This document shows positions 45,406-53,445 of a stretch of 64,000 bases of DNA, piece after piece. The stretch covers positions 236,428 to 300,427 of the forward strand of contig NZ_JAJMOY010000006.1 in assembly GCF_020991415.1 (NCBI RefSeq), in the 5' to 3' direction. Position 1 is the first letter of the stretch, and each line of letters starts with the position of its first letter. Below the pieces are notes generated by a model. That model worked only from the letters and a program-made list of their open reading frames with translations. It searched no databases and was not told the DNA's origin. The stretch comes from Flavobacterium sp. ENC (lineage in GTDB: Bacteria; Bacteroidota; Bacteroidia; Flavobacteriales; Flavobacteriaceae). Both the position numbers and the translations under genes were made by a program.

Positions 45406-46812
45406 ATGACTCACAGTTCAAATAAATATATACTTCTGGTACTGGCAGCCGCGATTTTAAGTGCGTGTTCCGTGACCAAAAAATACGAACGCCCCGCAAG
45501 TGTCTCGACCGAAAAGTTGTTTCGTGATGAGACTTCGGCCGATACCACATCACTGGCAGCGATGCCGTGGCAGAGTGTTTTTAAAGATGCAAAACTTAAC
45601 GCTTTGATTCAGAAAGGACTCGATCAGAACCTGAACCTGAAAAATGCGATCGAAAATATCATTCAGGCACAGGCGACTTTACGTCAGAGCAAACTGGCGT
45701 ATTATCCGACCTTAAACCTGGATGCGAATGTAACACGTAACAAACAATCGGAAGCAGGTCTTAACTTCCCACCGGGAATCAATATCAATACGTTGACCAC
45801 GACCTACAAACTGGGTGTGAGTACCTCCTGGGAAGCCGATATCTGGGGAAAACTGAGCAGTTCCAAAAGAGCTGCGCTGGCGACCTATCTGGCTACAGAT
45901 GCCGCCAAACAAGCGGTTCAGACCCAATTGATTTCGGATATTGCCAATAATTATTTCCTGTTATTGTCTTTGGACAAACAGCTGGAGATTACCGAAAAAA
46001 CACTGGAAAGCCGTATTAAAAACGTAGAAACGATCAAATCCCTGAAAGAAGGGGCCATCGTCACCGGTGCCGCTGTGGTGCAGAGTGAAGCCAACCGTTA
46101 TGCCGCAGAAGTGCTCATTCCGGATTTAAAGCAAAGCATTCGCGAAACCGAAAACGCCCTGAACATTTTGATGGGACAGGGACCCGGAACTATCGAAAGA
46201 GGGGTTTTGGCCGATCAGGTAATTCCTGAAAATATTAAAGTGGGTGTATCGTCCCAGTTACTGGAAAACCGTCCTGATGTCCGTCAGGCCGAGTTTAATT
46301 TCAGAACGGCTTTCGAAACTACTAATCTGGCAAGGACTTATTTTTACCCGAGTCTGACGCTTACGGCAAGTGGCGGTTTTTCGAATTTAGAATTGAAAGA
46401 TTTTTTCAGTAACTCTGTTTTTTACTCTATTATTGGAGGATTGACACAGCCGCTTTTCAATCAGGGTTTAAACAAAGCCAGACTGACAACGGCACAATCG
46501 AAACAGTTACAGGCACTGAATAATTTCCAGCAAAAGCTTTTGGTAGCGGGTCAGGAAGTTTCAAATTCCCTGTACGCCTATCAGATGGCAGTTGAAAAAC
46601 AGGAATCGAGAGCCAGACAAATTGAATCATTAGAAAAAGCAGTCGATTATACACAACAGCTTTTAGAATACAGTTCTGCAACGAATTATACAGATGTATT
46701 GACTTCGGAACAAAATCTGTTGTCGGCGCAATTAAGCGGTGTAAATGACAATCTGCAGAAGTTACAAGCGCTGGTTAACCTGTACCGTGCTTTAGGTGGC
46801 GGATGGAAATAA
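45406..46812 (+). CDS. RND efflux outer-membrane channel lipoprotein (NodT/OprM type)
   Basis: 468 residues with a lipobox LSAC (Cys21). Two repeated outer-membrane-efflux-protein halves are visible: WQSVFKDAKLNALIQKGLDQ and NLKNAIENIIQAQATLRQSK in the first, LLENRPDVRQAEFNFRTAFE in the second. LYRALGGGWK is the classic C-terminus of this family. As a trimer it forms the exit duct of the tripartite pump. A rho-independent terminator follows, closing the operon. Confidence 0.95.
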   Translation: MTHSSNKYILLVLAAAILSACSVTKKYERPASVSTEKLFRDETSADTTSLAAMPWQSVFKDAKLNALIQKGLDQNLNLKNAIENIIQAQATLRQSKLAYYPTLNLDANVTRNKQSEAGLNFPPGININTLTTTYKLGVSTSWEADIWGKLSSSKRAALATYLATDAAKQAVQTQLISDIANNYFLLLSLDKQLEITEKTLESRIKNVETIKSLKEGAIVTGAAVVQSEANRYAAEVLIPDLKQSIRETENALNILMGQGPGTIERGVLADQVIPENIKVGVSSQLLENRPDVRQAEFNFRTAFETTNLARTYFYPSLTLTASGGFSNLELKDFFSNSVFYSIIGGLTQPLFNQGLNKARLTTAQSKQLQALNNFQQKLLVAGQEVSNSLYAYQMAVEKQESRARQIESLEKAVDYTQQLLEYSSATNYTDVLTSEQNLLSAQLSGVNDNLQKLQALVNLYRALGGGWK

Positions 46813-46850
46813 TTTTCCGGAGCGCCGTCGTTAATTAATTTTTGGTTAAA

Positions 46851-46882
46851 AAACGTCTCAATTTTTTGAGGCGTTTTTTTTT
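46851..46882 (+). terminator. Terminator of the RND operon
   Basis: AACGTCTCA and TGAGGCGTT enclose a short T-rich loop and are followed by a T run. Confidence 0.85.
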
Positions 46883-46885
46883 TAG

Positions 46886-47261
46886 TCTTCGACTCCACTC
46901 CCCCTGACACCAGTTTTGAATTAGACATCTTTATTCTTATAGAAATTATTGTCACCCTGAGCGGAGTCGAAGGCTTTTATAAATGAAAAGGGCTTCGACT
47001 ACGCTCAGCCTGACACTAGGTTTGAATTAGACATTTTTATTCTTATAGAAATTATTGTCACCCTGAGCGAAGTCGAAGGCTTTTATAAATGAAAAGGGCT
47101 TCGACTACGCTCCCCCTGACACTACGTTTGAATTAGACATCTTTATTCTTATAGAAATTATTGTCACCCTGAGCGAAGTCGAAGGGCACCCACGTGTCGT
47201 CGAAGGCTTTTTTGCATGAAAAGGGCTTCGACTCCGCTCCCCTGACACCAGTTTTGAATTA
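46886..47261. repeat. 106-bp tandem repeat, three and a half copies
   Basis: The marker GAATTAGACAT starts at 46918, 47024 and 47130, and a last GAATTA lies at 47256, with a 20-base insertion (GGGCACCCACGTGTCGTCGA) in the last unit. Each unit contains the inverted pair CCTGAGCGAAGTCGAAGG and CTTCGACTACGCTC, a widespread Bacteroidota repeat. No gene lies between 46813 and 47337. Confidence 0.85.
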
Positions 47262-47337
47262 AACCTGCGAGTTACTATATTAGTACCCCAGATAAACCAA
47301 TCGCCAATTTTAAAAACAAAGCCAAAAACAAGTTGAA

Positions 47338-48939
47338 ATGGAGAATATTACAGTAATAATCATGTTGTTGTTCGGGGTTGCCTTCCTGAGCCTTTTGAGC
47401 AAAAGATATAATTTTCCCGTTCCAATCGTGCTGGTACTTTGTGGAGTTACCATTAGTATTATACCGGGACTTCCTGTAATTGCCTTAAATCCCAACGTGG
47501 TTTTTATTATATTTTTGCCGCCGCTTTTATATCATGCTGCCTGGTATACGAGCTGGTCTGATTTTAAGCAGGCGGTGCGTCCGATCACGCTTGCGGCTGT
47601 CGGTTTGGTTCTTTTTACCACGGTTGCCGTTGCCATTGCGGCACACTGGCTGATCGATGATATTTCATGGCCGCTGGCCTTTTTGCTTGGTGCCATTGTT
47701 TCTCCGCCCGATGCGGTTTCTGCAACGGCCATCACCAAAGGATTGGGTTTACACCCAAGGCTTATTGCGATTCTCGAAGGTGAAAGTCTGCTAAACGATG
47801 CCAGCGGACTTGTAGCCTATAAATATGCGCTTACCGCGATTACAGCCGGGAATTTTGTGCTTTGGCAGGCCGGACTGAATTTCTTTATCATGTCGACGTT
47901 GGGGATTGCGATTGGTTTAGGAGTAGGTTATGTCATGAGTATTATTCATAAAAAATTTGTCTGTGACGATATTATTGAAGCAACGCTTACTTTACTGACG
48001 CCTTTTTCCTCTTATTTAATTGCAGAGCATTTTGAATGTTCGGGTGTTCTGGCTGTCGTGACAACAGGGTTGTATCTTTCGGCACGATCTGGTACGATTT
48101 TCACGCACGAAAGCCGCATTATAACCAACACGATCTGGAGCGTGCTGACTAATATTTTAAACGGTTTGATATTTATCTTAATCGGACTTCAGCTGCGTGC
48201 TATTATAGAAGGAATAGGCCATTACTCGGGAATGTCTTTGTTCATTTGGGGTGCTTCGGTCAGTATTGTGGTGATTGTCGTCCGGTTTTTGTGGGTGGTT
48301 CCGGCCACGCTGGTTCCGAGGTTTTTAAGTAAAAGAATCCGCGAGAAAGAAGAATTTGATTACCGCAACATGATTGTTTTCGGATGGTCGGGAATGCGCG
48401 GGGTGGTTTCGATGGCTGCTGCTCTGGCTTTGCCGTTAACCATCAATGATACGGAAGCGTTTCCGCTACGGAATCTGGTCATTTATCTGGTATTCTGCGT
48501 GATCTTATCTACATTAGTCATTCAGGGGCTTACACTGCCTTGGTTGATCCGTAAATTAAAATTAGAACCTTATTCCATTTTGGCAGAAGAATACGGAATC
48601 CGCAATATAATTGTTTCGGAAACAATTGCCCATATCGAAGATAATTTTTCACTGTTGAATGATGATCTGCTGCACAATATCAAAAGCAAATACGAGGTAA
48701 AATTCAACCGTTTGCAGAAAACCGAATTACCGGCCAATTTCTTCGGAAAAGGAAAAGTCATGGGCGGCGAAATCTTCAATGATTTTACCAAATTACAAAT
48801 TGATCTGCTCAATGTAGAGCGTTCCAAACTCGAAGTCATGCACAAAAAAGGTTCCGTAAACGAGGAAATTTTCCGTAAAATCGAAAAAGAACTCGATCTA
48901 GAAGAAACCCGCCTGTGGATGGAAATGTATGAAAACTAA
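47338..48939 (+). CDS. CPA1-family sodium(potassium)/proton antiporter
   Basis: 533 residues with about twelve spans and a cytoplasmic C-terminal tail of some 130 residues. Key motifs are LGAIVSPPDAVSATAI (Asp125), EGESLLNDASGLVAY (Asn153, Asp154, the ion-binding pair) and GWSGMRGVVSMAAALALP. This is the bacterial NhaP/NhaG-type (CPA1) family that exchanges Na+ or K+ for H+ in pH and salt homeostasis. It is monocistronic and shares a bidirectional terminator with the converging oxidoreductase gene. Confidence 0.93.
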   Translation: MENITVIIMLLFGVAFLSLLSKRYNFPVPIVLVLCGVTISIIPGLPVIALNPNVVFIIFLPPLLYHAAWYTSWSDFKQAVRPITLAAVGLVLFTTVAVAIAAHWLIDDISWPLAFLLGAIVSPPDAVSATAITKGLGLHPRLIAILEGESLLNDASGLVAYKYALTAITAGNFVLWQAGLNFFIMSTLGIAIGLGVGYVMSIIHKKFVCDDIIEATLTLLTPFSSYLIAEHFECSGVLAVVTTGLYLSARSGTIFTHESRIITNTIWSVLTNILNGLIFILIGLQLRAIIEGIGHYSGMSLFIWGASVSIVVIVVRFLWVVPATLVPRFLSKRIREKEEFDYRNMIVFGWSGMRGVVSMAAALALPLTINDTEAFPLRNLVIYLVFCVILSTLVIQGLTLPWLIRKLKLEPYSILAEEYGIRNIIVSETIAHIEDNFSLLNDDLLHNIKSKYEVKFNRLQKTELPANFFGKGKVMGGEIFNDFTKLQIDLLNVERSKLEVMHKKGSVNEEIFRKIEKELDLEETRLWMEMYEN

Positions 48940-48947
48940 TGATAAAC

Positions 48948-48981
48948 AAAACCTCTGATGTCTTACTGAATCAGAGGTTTT
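48948..48981. terminator. Bidirectional terminator overlapping an oxidoreductase stop codon
   Basis: AAAACCTCTGAT and ATCAGAGGTTTT form a perfect stem. The right arm lies inside the last codons of the minus-strand LLM gene, whose stop codon is in the loop. Confidence 0.8.
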
Positions 48982-49982
48982 ACTTTTGTGCCTATAAGTT
49001 CGATGGCGTTCATTAATTGTGAATGCGTAAGTCCCGCATTGTCCATCTGGAAAGTAAATCTCGAAATTCCGCCCAGTGCATCGCTGTGGCGTAAAATTTT
49101 CTCAGCTACCTGCTCGGGATTTCCAAGAACAAGTACTCCTTTTTCATCGGTCAGGTAATCGAATTTTTCTTTTGTTACGGGCGGCCAGCCACGTTCCAGT
49201 CCTAATTTGGTCCAGAGTTCGGCATAACCGGGATAATATTCTGCTACAGCACTTTCGTTTGTGGCTGAAACATAACCGGGCGAATGTAAACCGACTTTTA
49301 GTTCTTCGGGTTTAAAACCGTTGGCTTGTCCGGCTTCGCGGTACAAATCGATTAAAGGGCGAAAACGGTGTGTTTGTCCGCCAATCACGGCCACCATCAA
49401 AGGCAAACCTAAAGTTCCGGCTCTGACAAACGATTCCGGGCTTCCGCCAACACCCAGCCAAACGGGTAATTTTTCCTGTATCGCTCTCGGATAAACGGGT
49501 AAATTATTCAAAGGGGCACGGAATTTTCCGGACCAGGTGACAAATTCATTATCGCGGACCTGCAGTAACAGTTCGAGTTTTTCCTTGAAAAGTTTATCGT
49601 AATCGTTCAGTTCAAATCCGAAGAGTGGATAGGCTTCAATCGAAGAGCCACGGCCTACGACAATTTCAGCCCTTCCTTTGGAAATCAGGTCCAGCGTTGC
49701 AAAACTTTGGTACACCCGCACCGGATCTGCGGCGCTCAGGACGCTCACGGCACTCGTAAGCCTGATTTGTTTCGTCCGTGCTGCAGCGGCACTCAGTATT
49801 ACAGCCGTAGCCGAATCTAAAAATTCTTTTTTGTGGTGTTCGCCAATTCCGAAAACGTCAAGTCCGACCTGATCGGCAAACTCAATTCGCTGAAGCAGTT
49901 GCTCCATGGCCTCTACACTGCTAAGTGTGTTGTTATCGCCGTACATCGCCGACGCAAAACTGTCTATTCCTATTTCGATCAT
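48963..49982 (-). CDS. LLM-class flavin-dependent oxidoreductase
   Basis: 339-residue luciferase-like monooxygenase (TIM-barrel, FMN or F420 type). It opens MIEIGIDSFASAMYGDN and shows GLDVFGIGEHHKKEFLDSA, LTSAVSVLSAADPVRVYQSF, GRAEIVVGRGSSIEAYPLFG and LPVWLGVGGSPESFVRAG, all characteristic segments. It lies 75 bases downstream of an HxlR-type regulator gene on the same strand, an arrangement typical of genes for electrophile or quinone detoxification. The substrate is unknown. Confidence 0.92.
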   Translation of the reverse strand: MIEIGIDSFASAMYGDNNTLSSVEAMEQLLQRIEFADQVGLDVFGIGEHHKKEFLDSATAVILSAAAARTKQIRLTSAVSVLSAADPVRVYQSFATLDLISKGRAEIVVGRGSSIEAYPLFGFELNDYDKLFKEKLELLLQVRDNEFVTWSGKFRAPLNNLPVYPRAIQEKLPVWLGVGGSPESFVRAGTLGLPLMVAVIGGQTHRFRPLIDLYREAGQANGFKPEELKVGLHSPGYVSATNESAVAEYYPGYAELWTKLGLERGWPPVTKEKFDYLTDEKGVLVLGNPEQVAEKILRHSDALGGISRFTFQMDNAGLTHSQLMNAIELIGTKVKPLIQ

Positions 49983-50057
49983 GACGTAAAGATACTAAAT
50001 TCAGCCTTTTTACGGTTACGAAATTGTTTTGAAAACCCTAAAATTTTGATAAAAATG

Positions 50058-50402
50058 TCAGGCTTTTTCCTGTTGCTTTTTGATGTACTCACGGTGGGAT
50101 TTTCCCCAATTGATCATTTCGGTTATAATTGGCCCGAACGATTGGCAGTACGGAGTGGACTCGTAAAGGATAGCCACTTTGGCATCACGGTCTTCTATTC
50201 TCTGGACCAGATTATTAAGTTCCATATCCTTTAATTCCTTCGACAACATACGCGACGTAATCCCCGGAATACTCTGCTGAATCTCCGTAAACCGATGATT
50301 GCCATTACAAATCGAATTGATGATCGGCAGTTTCCATTTTCCACCTAAGACGTAGATGGTGTCCTGCAGGGCCTGGACTTCTTCTTTCTGGTTTCTTTGC
50401 AT
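50058..50402 (-). CDS. HxlR-family transcriptional regulator
   Basis: 114-residue winged-helix regulator. The ATG at 50402 (MQRNQKEEVQALQD) is preferred to the upstream one at 50429, because the -7 element at 50427-50434 overlaps the latter. Family motifs are YVLGGKWKLPIINSI, HRFTEIQQSIPGITSRMLSK and ELKDMELNNLVQRI, ending with YESTPYCQSFGPIITEMINW. HxlR proteins usually control an adjacent oxidoreductase in response to reactive electrophiles, here probably the LLM enzyme downstream. Confidence 0.9.
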   Translation of the reverse strand: MQRNQKEEVQALQDTIYVLGGKWKLPIINSICNGNHRFTEIQQSIPGITSRMLSKELKDMELNNLVQRIEDRDAKVAILYESTPYCQSFGPIITEMINWGKSHREYIKKQQEKA

Positions 50403-50426
50403 TGAGTTATTTCTTTTAAACAATAA

Positions 50427-50434
50427 CAAAAATA
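50427..50434 (-). promoter_or_regulatory. -7 element of the hxlR-type gene
   Basis: On the minus strand this reads TATTTTTG, matching TANNTTTG. It is 25 bases from the chosen start codon. No TTTG is seen at the usual upstream distance. Confidence 0.4.
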
Positions 50435-50461
50435 CAATAATCGAGATTTATGATTGATTTA

Positions 50462-51088
50462 TTAGTTGCAAAGATTTAATGTTTCTGTGTGTAATCTTTC
50501 AAAATCTTCGTTTTCAATTGCGAGGATCTTATTTTCATCTAAATTATTTAAGACAAAGAGCTCTACATTTTCATACTCTTTTGCTATTCTAATATTTTGC
50601 GCCATTTGCTCTCTATTGATATTCCATCCATAAACAACAACCATTTTATATTTCAGCTTTTCAGATATTTTAATTCCCTGAACATTGTCTTTATCAAAAT
50701 GAATCCAGGCATTTTTACCTTTAATTTTATTAATAAATTCGTTTTTGGTTTTTAAGTAAGATGCTAAATCCCTATTCCAACCTAAATTTGTTTTTAAATC
50801 AAAATAATGAGTCAAAACATTTTCAGAATTTATAATAGATAAATCTGGTTTAAATGTAGTAGCTTTTCCATTTTTACTAAAACGTATTGAAGTTACTTTA
50901 TCCACTAAATATTGTAAATCCAATCTGTTAATTTTTGTAGCTAAATAGAGTGCAAATAAATCTTCGACGTAACCAGAAGTTACATGAGCCATTCCTCTTT
51001 GAATATTATAACCTCCGTCACCTTCGATTAAGTTTTTAGCATTTTGAGTGTATAAATGTATTTTTTCGACAAATTCTTCTTGAGTCAT
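50462..51088 (-). CDS. Unknown protein with PD-(D/E)xK nuclease signature
   Basis: 208 residues, not a family I recognise. It looks like a restriction-endonuclease-fold enzyme: a helix acid in GYVEDLFALYLA (Glu42), then FKPDLSI (Asp82) and HYFDLKTN (Asp97, Lys99), which is the PD-x(14)-DxK pattern of the superfamily. The rest is charged and Lys/Asn-rich, with no membrane span or signal peptide. The gene lies 19 bases after the stop of the 366-residue protein, which carries a second nuclease signature, so the two probably act together. Codon and base composition are much more AT-rich than the genes on either side, suggesting horizontal transfer. It could be a type II-like restriction enzyme or part of a phage-defence module; no methyltransferase is present. 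Confidence 0.7.
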   Translation of the reverse strand: MTQEEFVEKIHLYTQNAKNLIEGDGGYNIQRGMAHVTSGYVEDLFALYLATKINRLDLQYLVDKVTSIRFSKNGKATTFKPDLSIINSENVLTHYFDLKTNLGWNRDLASYLKTKNEFINKIKGKNAWIHFDKDNVQGIKISEKLKYKMVVVYGWNINREQMAQNIRIAKEYENVELFVLNNLDENKILAIENEDFERLHTETLNLCN

Positions 51089-51107
51089 TTGTAAATAAGA
51101 TAGTTAA

Positions 51108-52208
51108 TTAATATTCTTCGGAAAGTTCTTTAGTTGATAAATCATAAGTTTGAAAATATATAGGAATTGATAACTTTTTCCTTATATGTTTGATATAATT
51201 TTTAGCATCATCTAAATCTCCAAGTTTTTGCGAAACAATAATTAATTTATTTGCATTTTCCTTATCTATCCAAAAACAATATTCTATTAATTGACCAATT
51301 GCTTCTCTGATTGAAGTTCTGGTTGAATTATATGCTTTAATTTCATAGAAAATATATTCATTATTATTTTTAATCACTAAATCAATTCTATTATTTGAAT
51401 ATCCAGTATCTAACTCTGTACTTATATTTTCAGATCCGTATTGTGATTTTAAAATTGTTTTTAATCCATCGCAAATAGCTTTATGTACGTAAGTAACTTC
51501 GATTGCTTTTGGTGTTCTATTATAATGAGAATTTTTTATAATTGCATCTTCATTATTTTTAGGTTTTTTTTCTGAATCTGAGATAAAGGTAAAACTGTTA
51601 TCTAGTTTATCTGTTCTAAACTCTTCTCTATAATTGGCAAAAGTATAGCGCGATAATTCATAGATTTTACTGTTTTTTGGTAATTCAAAATATGCACTAT
51701 TAAAATTGATATCTCTAGGTGAAAATTTTATATTAAATAAATCAACGCCATTCCACTCAGAAAAACCTTTTGCATTTGCTCCGCAATCAATTATTTGAGA
51801 TTGCATTTCATTATGCCAATTATTCTCAATGTATCTGTTCTTTATTTTTTGCGCATGATTATCATCGATTACTTCTACATTATTAATTTCCCCAATCCAA
51901 TATCTTTTTTTAGTAATACTATCAATTGTATACAACCAAACATTATAAATATTATTTGTATAAGCTTTTTGTTGCTTTCTAATAGGCTCTAAAAAACCAT
52001 AATGGAAGCCGTCAATTAATTTGCTAGTATCAAATAACCATTCTTCATGTCCATAACCAAATTGACCTTCATGAGTTTTTTTATTTTTGCTTTTTCCTTT
52101 TAAACCGGATGGTTTTACCCATCCATTTTCATTCCATGTTATTCGAGCAATCCTTTTTTCATTTTTGGCTGTGCTGTCAATCTTATTTCCAATTTCTTTA
52201 AACGTCAT
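51108..52208 (-). CDS. Unknown two-part protein: aromatic-rich N-terminal domain and C-terminal PD-(D/E)xK nuclease
   Basis: 366 residues. The C-terminal third has a good nuclease core: NNRIDLVIK (Asp276), YIFYEIKAYNS (Glu289, Lys291) and the RecB-like helix REAIGQLIEYC (Gln306, Tyr310). The N-terminal half (about 20-200) is rich in Trp and Tyr: RITWNENGWVKPSG, QFGYGHEEWLFD, GFHYGFLEPI, RYWIGEINNVEVI. It could be a PUA/EVE-like reader of modified bases (inference; no homology search was possible). Such a reader-nuclease fusion without a methyltransferase is what a modification-dependent restriction enzyme would look like. The neighbour at 50462 is probably its partner. The DNA is very AT-rich. 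Confidence 0.65.
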   Translation of the reverse strand: MTFKEIGNKIDSTAKNEKRIARITWNENGWVKPSGLKGKSKNKKTHEGQFGYGHEEWLFDTSKLIDGFHYGFLEPIRKQQKAYTNNIYNVWLYTIDSITKKRYWIGEINNVEVIDDNHAQKIKNRYIENNWHNEMQSQIIDCGANAKGFSEWNGVDLFNIKFSPRDINFNSAYFELPKNSKIYELSRYTFANYREEFRTDKLDNSFTFISDSEKKPKNNEDAIIKNSHYNRTPKAIEVTYVHKAICDGLKTILKSQYGSENISTELDTGYSNNRIDLVIKNNNEYIFYEIKAYNSTRTSIREAIGQLIEYCFWIDKENANKLIIVSQKLGDLDDAKNYIKHIRKKLSIPIYFQTYDLSTKELSEEY

Positions 52209-52225
52209 AGTTAAATTCTGATTTA

Positions 52226-52771
52226 TTATTTAATCTTTTTTAAAACAGATAACAATCTAGGAATTTTATCTACTTGAGTTTCCGTCCAAAATGTATAGTT
52301 TAGAATTTTATCATCATCATAACTATTTAATTTTATAGTGATTTTTTTATTTTTTTCATAAACCAAATAATACATTGTCATTTCTTTTGCTTTGAAAATA
52401 AATTCAGAAGACTTATCTTTTAATTTTAAATCAAGATTTGGAATAACATTATCTTCAACAAAACTTATAAATTCTTCAATTTCATCAATTCCAATCCAAG
52501 CAGTTTTAAAGGTTTCGGGATTTTTAATGAACATATCTACCTGCAGAGCATTTACTTTTGTACCTGTTTTTATATCAATAACTTCTATTGGATAAAAATT
52601 TACATATTCTCCTATTCCAGATTTAAACTCTGCGGTTGTATTCCAATCTTTATTGATTCTTGTAAATTGTGCTTTGTCAATAAATATTCTTGTCGAAGAT
52701 TCTACATTTTCTTTTTGTGAATAAGAAATAATAGAAAATAAAATGAAAATGAGCGTTAAGGTATTTTTCAT
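52226..52771 (-). CDS. Secreted protein of unknown function
   Basis: 181 residues with a clear signal peptide (MKNTLTLIFILFSIISYSQ). The mature part is charged and predicted to be mixed alpha/beta, with EFKSGIGEYVNFYPIEVIDI and TFWTETQVDKIPRLLSVLKK as the most distinctive segments. I recognise no family and see no catalytic motif. The gene is 17 bases upstream of the reader-nuclease gene on the same strand and has the same high AT content, so it is probably in the same transcript and transferred with it. Whether a secreted protein takes part in the nuclease system is unclear. Confidence 0.7.
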   Translation of the reverse strand: MKNTLTLIFILFSIISYSQKENVESSTRIFIDKAQFTRINKDWNTTAEFKSGIGEYVNFYPIEVIDIKTGTKVNALQVDMFIKNPETFKTAWIGIDEIEEFISFVEDNVIPNLDLKLKDKSSEFIFKAKEMTMYYLVYEKNKKITIKLNSYDDDKILNYTFWTETQVDKIPRLLSVLKKIK

Positions 52772-52947
52772 AATATTATGATTTTGAGTATTAAGTTTAT
52801 TTGTATAAACAAAGATTACATTTTAGTTATAATGTATTTGACGGAAATCCATAACCACAAATATTTATTACCAACAAGTGTAAACGAATTACATAAACAA
52901 CACAATACGTATTTATACGGGTATTTCAAATAACAGAAAAATAAAAA

Positions 52948-53023
52948 CCCGTGCCGCTAAGATGTCCTACGCTGTAAAGAGAGCGTCGCAGTTGTTTCCA
53001 ATACCGCCACCATACCGCACGGG
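52948..53023 (+). ncRNA. Structured RNA-like repeat, copy 1
   Basis: A 76-base element bounded by CCCGTGCCG and CCGCACGGG, which can pair. Inside are the stem ACGCT/AGCGT and the conserved segment GTTGTTTCCAATACCGCCAC. A second copy follows 121 bases later. The strand is a guess: the T-rich stretch after the element (TTTTTTTTGATAG) favours the plus strand. Function unknown. Confidence 0.45.
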
Positions 53024-53068
53024 TAAAAGTTTTTTTTGATAGCATTTTTTGTGATTAGAAAAAAAGAA

Positions 53069-53143
53069 CCCGCACAGCTAAGGTGTTCCTACGTTACAAA
53101 GTGCGTTGCGGTTGTTTCCAATACCGCCACCATACTGCACGGG
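53069..53143 (+). ncRNA. Structured RNA-like repeat, copy 2
   Basis: A 75-base relative of the copy at 52948. The core GTTGTTTCCAATACCGCCAC is unchanged, while the stems vary: ACGT/GCGT replaces ACGCT/AGCGT, and GCGGT now pairs fully with ACCGC. The outer arms are CCCGCACAG and CTGCACGGG. It is also followed by a T-rich run. Confidence 0.45.
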
Positions 53144-53245
53144 CAATTTTTCTTGGTGGCATTTTTGTATTTAGAGGCTGCAAATATATAAAAAAAATAT
53201 AGTATTTTATTTACAATTTATTTTCGTAATCGTTCTTCTGAAACT

Positions 53246-53332
53246 GAGTGCCCTAGCCCTGATGGAAGCGGCATCCTTTTGTGGCGGTGTTCGCCATAAA
53301 AGATACAGCGGACAGCAGGAATCAGCTCCTCA
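53246..53332 (+). ncRNA. Conserved flavobacterial intergenic element (possible Flavo-1-like RNA)
   Basis: The sequence GAGTGCCCTAGCCCTGATGG, then AAGCGGCATCC, a stem ATCCTTTTGTGGCG with CGCCATAAAAGAT, and GATACAGCGGACAGCAGG, is a type I recall from many Flavobacterium intergenic regions. Whether it is the Rfam Flavo-1 family is a guess that I could not test. It lies 110 bases upstream of the SDR gene. Confidence 0.45.
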
Positions 53333-53412
53333 TAAACAACCAAACTCCCCTCGGAAAACCTGAAAACGGTATACTCCATGATACCATCAAAAAACGAATA
53401 TCTTTTCCGATT

Positions 53413-53420
53413 TAACTTTG
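53413..53420 (+). promoter_or_regulatory. -7 element of SDR gene
   Basis: TAACTTTG matches TANNTTTG, 26 bases before the SDR start codon. No convincing TTTG is seen upstream. Confidence 0.45.
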
Positions 53421-53445
53421 TCCCGTTAATTTAAAAACATAAAAA

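Noticed and set aside
50462..52208. A classical restriction-modification system
   Set aside because: No methyltransferase motifs (such as DPPY or PCQ) occur in these or neighbouring genes.
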